A stretch of 64,000 nt of DNA from Brachymonas wangyanguii (GTDB lineage: Bacteria; Pseudomonadota; Gammaproteobacteria; Burkholderiales; Burkholderiaceae_C), in the NCBI RefSeq assembly GCF_045055315.1, contig NZ_CP173677.1, positions 1,488,001-1,552,000 on the forward strand, written 5' to 3'. The notes beneath the pieces are model-generated. The model saw only the letters and a list, made by a program, of their open reading frames with translations, was not told where the DNA came from and made no database searches. Position numbers and translations under genes: made by a program. Positions 59,442-64,000 of the stretch are shown in pieces (position 1 is the stretch's first letter; each line of letters opens with the position of its first letter).

Positions 59442-60461
59442 TCAGGCCTGCGGCCCGGACTGGAACAGTTGCAACAGCTGGCGCGCCGCGGTCGAGGCCG
59501 CCAGCGAACCCTCCTGCACACGCTGCGACAGCGCGGGCAGCTGGCCGGACACGCCGGCATGGGTGCGGAAGGCATCCTTCAGGCCGGCATCGATGCGTTC
59601 CCACATCCAGGCCTGCGACTGCTGCTGGCGACGCTGCGCCAGCTTGCCGTTGCCGGTATTGATGCCGCGGTACTCTTCGACCGCAGCCCAGAAATCCTCG
59701 ACCCCCGTGCCCTCGAGTGCGCTGATCTGCAGCACACGCGGTTGCCACTGGGGCGCATCGTTGTCGTCGTGGCGACCATGGAAGCCGAGCAGGCGCAGGC
59801 TGGAAGTGATCTGGGCCTGAGCGCGCGTGGCAGCCACCGGATCGATATCGGCCTTGTTGATCACGACCAGATCGGCCATTTCCATCACGCCCTTCTTGAT
59901 CGCCTGCAGGTCATCGCCGGCATTCGGCAGCTGCAGTACCACGAACATGTCGGCCATATCGTGCACCGCGGTTTCGGACTGGCCGACACCGACGGTCTCG
60001 ATGATCACCACATCATAGCCGGCCGCCTCGCACACCAGCATGGCTTCGCGCGTCTTCTCGGCGACACCACCCAGGTTGCAGCTGCTCGGGCTGGGACGGA
60101 TATAGGCATTGGGCTCGCGGCTCAGGCGTTCCATGCGGGTCTTGTCGCCCAGGATGGAACCACCGGACACGCTGGAAGACGGATCGATCGCGAGCACAGC
60201 CACCTTGAGGCCCAGACCGGTCAGGTGCAGGCCCAGGGTCTCGACAAAGGTCGACTTGCCCACGCCCGGCACACCGCTCAGGCCCAGGCGCAGCGCCTTG
60301 CCGGTATGCGGCAGCAAGGCCGTCAGCAGCTCGTCGGCCAGCGCACGGTGATCGGCGCGGGTGGATTCAAGCAGCGTGATCGCCTTGGCGATGCCGCGAC
60401 GGCGACGCGGGGCGTCACCGTGCAGGATGGCTTCCAGGATGGCGGGAACTGCTGGCAACAT
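59442..60461 (-). CDS. meaB: Methylmalonyl-CoA mutase-associated GTPase MeaB (ArgK family)
   Basis: A 339-residue G3E-family GTPase that loads and protects the B12 cofactor of methylmalonyl-CoA mutase. Walker A is GVPGVGKST, the base-specificity motif is VVINKAD, and IETVGVGQSE and the switch AIDPSSSVSGGSILGDKTRM are typical. The C-terminal arm mediates dimerisation. Its ATG is 3 nt from the mcm stop, confirming the functional link. Confidence 0.95.
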   Translation of the reverse strand: MLPAVPAILEAILHGDAPRRRRGIAKAITLLESTRADHRALADELLTALLPHTGKALRLGLSGVPGVGKSTFVETLGLHLTGLGLKVAVLAIDPSSSVSGGSILGDKTRMERLSREPNAYIRPSPSSCNLGGVAEKTREAMLVCEAAGYDVVIIETVGVGQSETAVHDMADMFVVLQLPNAGDDLQAIKKGVMEMADLVVINKADIDPVAATRAQAQITSSLRLLGFHGRHDDNDAPQWQPRVLQISALEGTGVEDFWAAVEEYRGINTGNGKLAQRRQQQSQAWMWERIDAGLKDAFRTHAGVSGQLPALSQRVQEGSLAASTAARQLLQLFQSGPQA

Positions 60462-60464
60462 GGA

Positions 60465-62624
<2,160 letters not shown>

Positions 62625-62795
62625 GGATTGCAGTCCCTCTCTGTAATGATGGATAACCCGGGCGGCAGACGCACGGAAACCGCGCACGCGGCGCGGTGCC
62701 GTCAGCCAACACGGGCTTGTCGTGTTATAGCAAAAAAAAACCAAACTAAGCCACTCGCCAAGTGCGCCGGACCGTTGGCTGGAAAGCCCCCGCTG

Positions 62796-62828
62796 TTGCA
62801 TTTGGCAATGCTGTAATTATGAATGCAA
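62796..62828 (+). promoter_or_regulatory. AATGC repeats and promoter between mcm and gntR
   Basis: TTGCATT (62796), AATGC (62807) and AATGCAA (62822) give two inverted arrangements of the same half-site within 33 bp, a likely operator for the GntR protein. TTGCAT (62796-62801) and TATGAA (62818-62823), 16 bp apart, could be the -35 and -10 of gntR, so binding would autorepress. The remaining 170 bp towards mcm contain A-rich sequence but no clear second site. Confidence 0.5.
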
Positions 62829-62881
62829 ATACAGGTAAGATGCGCCCATTGTGACCCTTTTTTTACGATAGGCCCGCGGAT

Positions 62882-63583
62882 ATGCCTCTTGCCAGCTCGA
62901 TCCTGACACGCCAGCAGTCTGAACGACTGCCCGGTGCCGCACGTCCGCTCTACGCCGATGTGGCCGACAACCTGCGCCGCCGCATCCTGCAGCAGCAGTT
63001 GCAACCCGGCAGCTGGATCGACGAACAGAAGCTGGCCGAAGAAATGGGCATCAGCCGCACGCCGATGCGCGAGGCGATCAAGGTGCTGGCCGCCGAAGGC
63101 CTGGTCACGATCCGGGTACGGCGCGGTGCCTACGTCACCGAAGTGCCGGAAAACGAGGTGCGCGAAATCTACCACCTGCTGGCCCTGCTCGAAGCCGATG
63201 CTGCCGCCGACGTGGCGCGCCAGGCCAGCGACAGCGAACTGCAGGAACTGTCCAGCCTGCATCAGCAGCTGCACCAGCTGGCTGCCCTGCTGGCCGACGC
63301 GCCCACGGACAACACCCTGATCGACCAGTTCTTTGCCCTCAACCAACAGTTCCATGGCCGCATGCTGGAGATCAGCGGCAACCACTGGCGCATGCAGATC
63401 GTGAATGACCTGCGCGGCGTGATGCAGCTGGGCCGCCACCACTCGCTGTTCAAGACCGGTCGCGTGCAGCAGTCGCTGGAAGAGCACAGCGCCATCCTGG
63501 CCGCCCTGGTGGCGCGCGATGCCAGTGCCGCCAGCGCTGCCGTGCACACCCATTTCGCCAACGGCCTGCTCGCCGCCGGCTGA
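62882..63583 (+). CDS. GntR-family regulator, FadR/FCD subgroup
   Basis: A 233-residue regulator. The N-terminal winged helix (LYADVADNLRRRILQQQLQPGSWIDEQKLAEEMGISRTPMREAIKVLAAEGLV) is followed by an all-helical FCD ligand domain with a His-containing metal/ligand pocket (NQQFHGRML, HHSLFK, EEHSAIL). FCD regulators respond to small organic acids. Being divergent from mcm, it is the obvious candidate for regulating the propionyl-CoA genes, perhaps with a methylmalonate- or propionate-type ligand; this is inference. The start ATG at 62882 has a weak ribosome site. Confidence 0.9.
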   Translation: MPLASSILTRQQSERLPGAARPLYADVADNLRRRILQQQLQPGSWIDEQKLAEEMGISRTPMREAIKVLAAEGLVTIRVRRGAYVTEVPENEVREIYHLLALLEADAAADVARQASDSELQELSSLHQQLHQLAALLADAPTDNTLIDQFFALNQQFHGRMLEISGNHWRMQIVNDLRGVMQLGRHHSLFKTGRVQQSLEEHSAILAALVARDASAASAAVHTHFANGLLAAG

Positions 63584-63608
63584 GCACTCCAGCACCTACA
63601 ATCCCTGC

Positions 63609-64000
63609 ATGGCCATTCCGCAGGGTTTCATCCAGGATCTGTTGCAACGCGTCGACGTCGTCGAGGTGGTGGGTCGCCACGTCCAGCTGAAAAAGACCGG
63701 TTCCAACTTTTCCGGCCTGTGCCCCTTCCATTCGGAGAAATCGCCCTCCTTCACGGTCAGCCCGAGCAAGCAGTTCTACCACTGCTTTGGCTGCGGCCAG
63801 AATGGCGATGCGATCCGCTTCCTGATGGAGCACAACGGCATGAGTTTCATCGAGGCGGTGCAGGATCTGGCACAGCAGCACGGCCTGCAGGTGCCAGAAG
63901 AGAACATCAGCCCGCAACAGCGCGCCCAGCAGGAAGAACGCAAGCAGAAGCAGGCAACGCTGACCGATGTGCTGGAACGTGCCGGCGCCGATTACCGCAA
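63609..64000 (+). CDS. dnaG: DNA primase, N-terminal part (3' end outside window)
   Basis: The first 130 codons of DnaG, open to the window edge. The sequence starts MAIPQGFIQDLLQRVDVVEVVGRHVQLKKTG and has the CHC2 zinc site C38-x2-H41-x17-C59-x2-C62 (LCPFHSEKSPSF...YHCFGCG), then NGDAIRFLMEHNGMSFIEAVQDLA. It makes RNA primers for replication. ATG at 63609 is 25 nt after the gntR stop. rpsU, often upstream of dnaG, is absent here. Confidence 0.95.
   Translation, partial: MAIPQGFIQDLLQRVDVVEVVGRHVQLKKTGSNFSGLCPFHSEKSPSFTVSPSKQFYHCFGCGQNGDAIRFLMEHNGMSFIEAVQDLAQQHGLQVPEENISPQQRAQQEERKQKQATLTDVLERAGADYR

Overview
The window is a stretch of GC-rich chromosome from a betaproteobacterium, most likely a member of the Burkholderiales and probably Comamonadaceae-like. 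That reading rests on gene order: thrS-infC-rpmI-rplT-pheS-pheT-ihfA-merR followed by tRNA-Pro, and uvrB next to iscR-iscS-iscU-iscA-hscB-hscA-fdx-dnaQ with a tRNA-Val. It also rests on protein content: intracellular PHB depolymerase, propionyl-CoA carboxylase/methylmalonyl-CoA mutase, and an SelD/SelU pair. The genus is not settled by what I can see. I found no insertion sequence, prophage, CRISPR array, rRNA or replication origin. The region looks like ordinary core chromosome with several unusual insertions and regulatory elements inside it.

Layout. 1-3.7 kb: 3' end of dnaJ, a nitronate monooxygenase, and the selenophosphate synthetase/tRNA 2-selenouridine synthase pair (divergent). 3.7-9 kb: an acyl-CoA dehydrogenase, the etfBA operon with a 20-bp perfect palindrome upstream, and an MscS-type channel. 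9-22.8 kb: mixed metabolic and envelope genes (AcuC-like deacetylase, MltB, MetY, ChrA, a patatin-esterase-GNAT operon, a DUF697-like protein, class I fumarase, a FAH-family hydrolase, MurI, an Atg22/UMF1 transporter and a conserved unknown). 22.9-31.3 kb: the translation operon. It is preceded by a Thr-rich leader ORF and an intrinsic terminator, which look like a classical attenuator, and infC begins at ATC. 31.4-38.6 kb: PaiB-like FMN-binding protein, a DapB paralogue, a copper P-type ATPase facing a CadR-like regulator in an operon with pirin and a flavoprotein, and small lipoproteins. 38.7-47.9 kb: tRNA-Val, dnaQ, the isc operon with two extra translationally coupled ORFs, then uvrB. 48-64 kb: aromatic aminotransferase, PHB depolymerase with a histone-like tail, a soluble RnfB-like ferredoxin, a VOC protein, a coupled bioF-cytochrome P450 pair, yggU, pccA, pccB, meaB and mcm, a divergent GntR regulator, and the start of dnaG.

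How the genes work together. The right-hand block converts propionyl-CoA to succinyl-CoA (PccAB, a candidate epimerase in the VOC protein, Mcm, with MeaB protecting Mcm). It probably answers to the divergent GntR protein. PccA needs biotin, and the neighbouring BioF-P450 pair may help make it. ETF and the acyl-CoA dehydrogenase feed electrons from acyl-CoA oxidation to the respiratory chain. The isc operon supplies clusters to proteins such as the class I fumarase and RnfB-like protein seen here.

The observations I rate highest are the Thr leader/attenuator before thrS, the translationally coupled bioF-P450 pair, the secreted protein wedged between iscS and iscU, the PHB depolymerase with an Ala/Lys/Pro tail, and the apparent mismatch between a CadR-type regulator and a copper-type ATPase/operator. 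Coordinates and starts were read by eye from the sequence. No searches, alignments or folding calculations were run.
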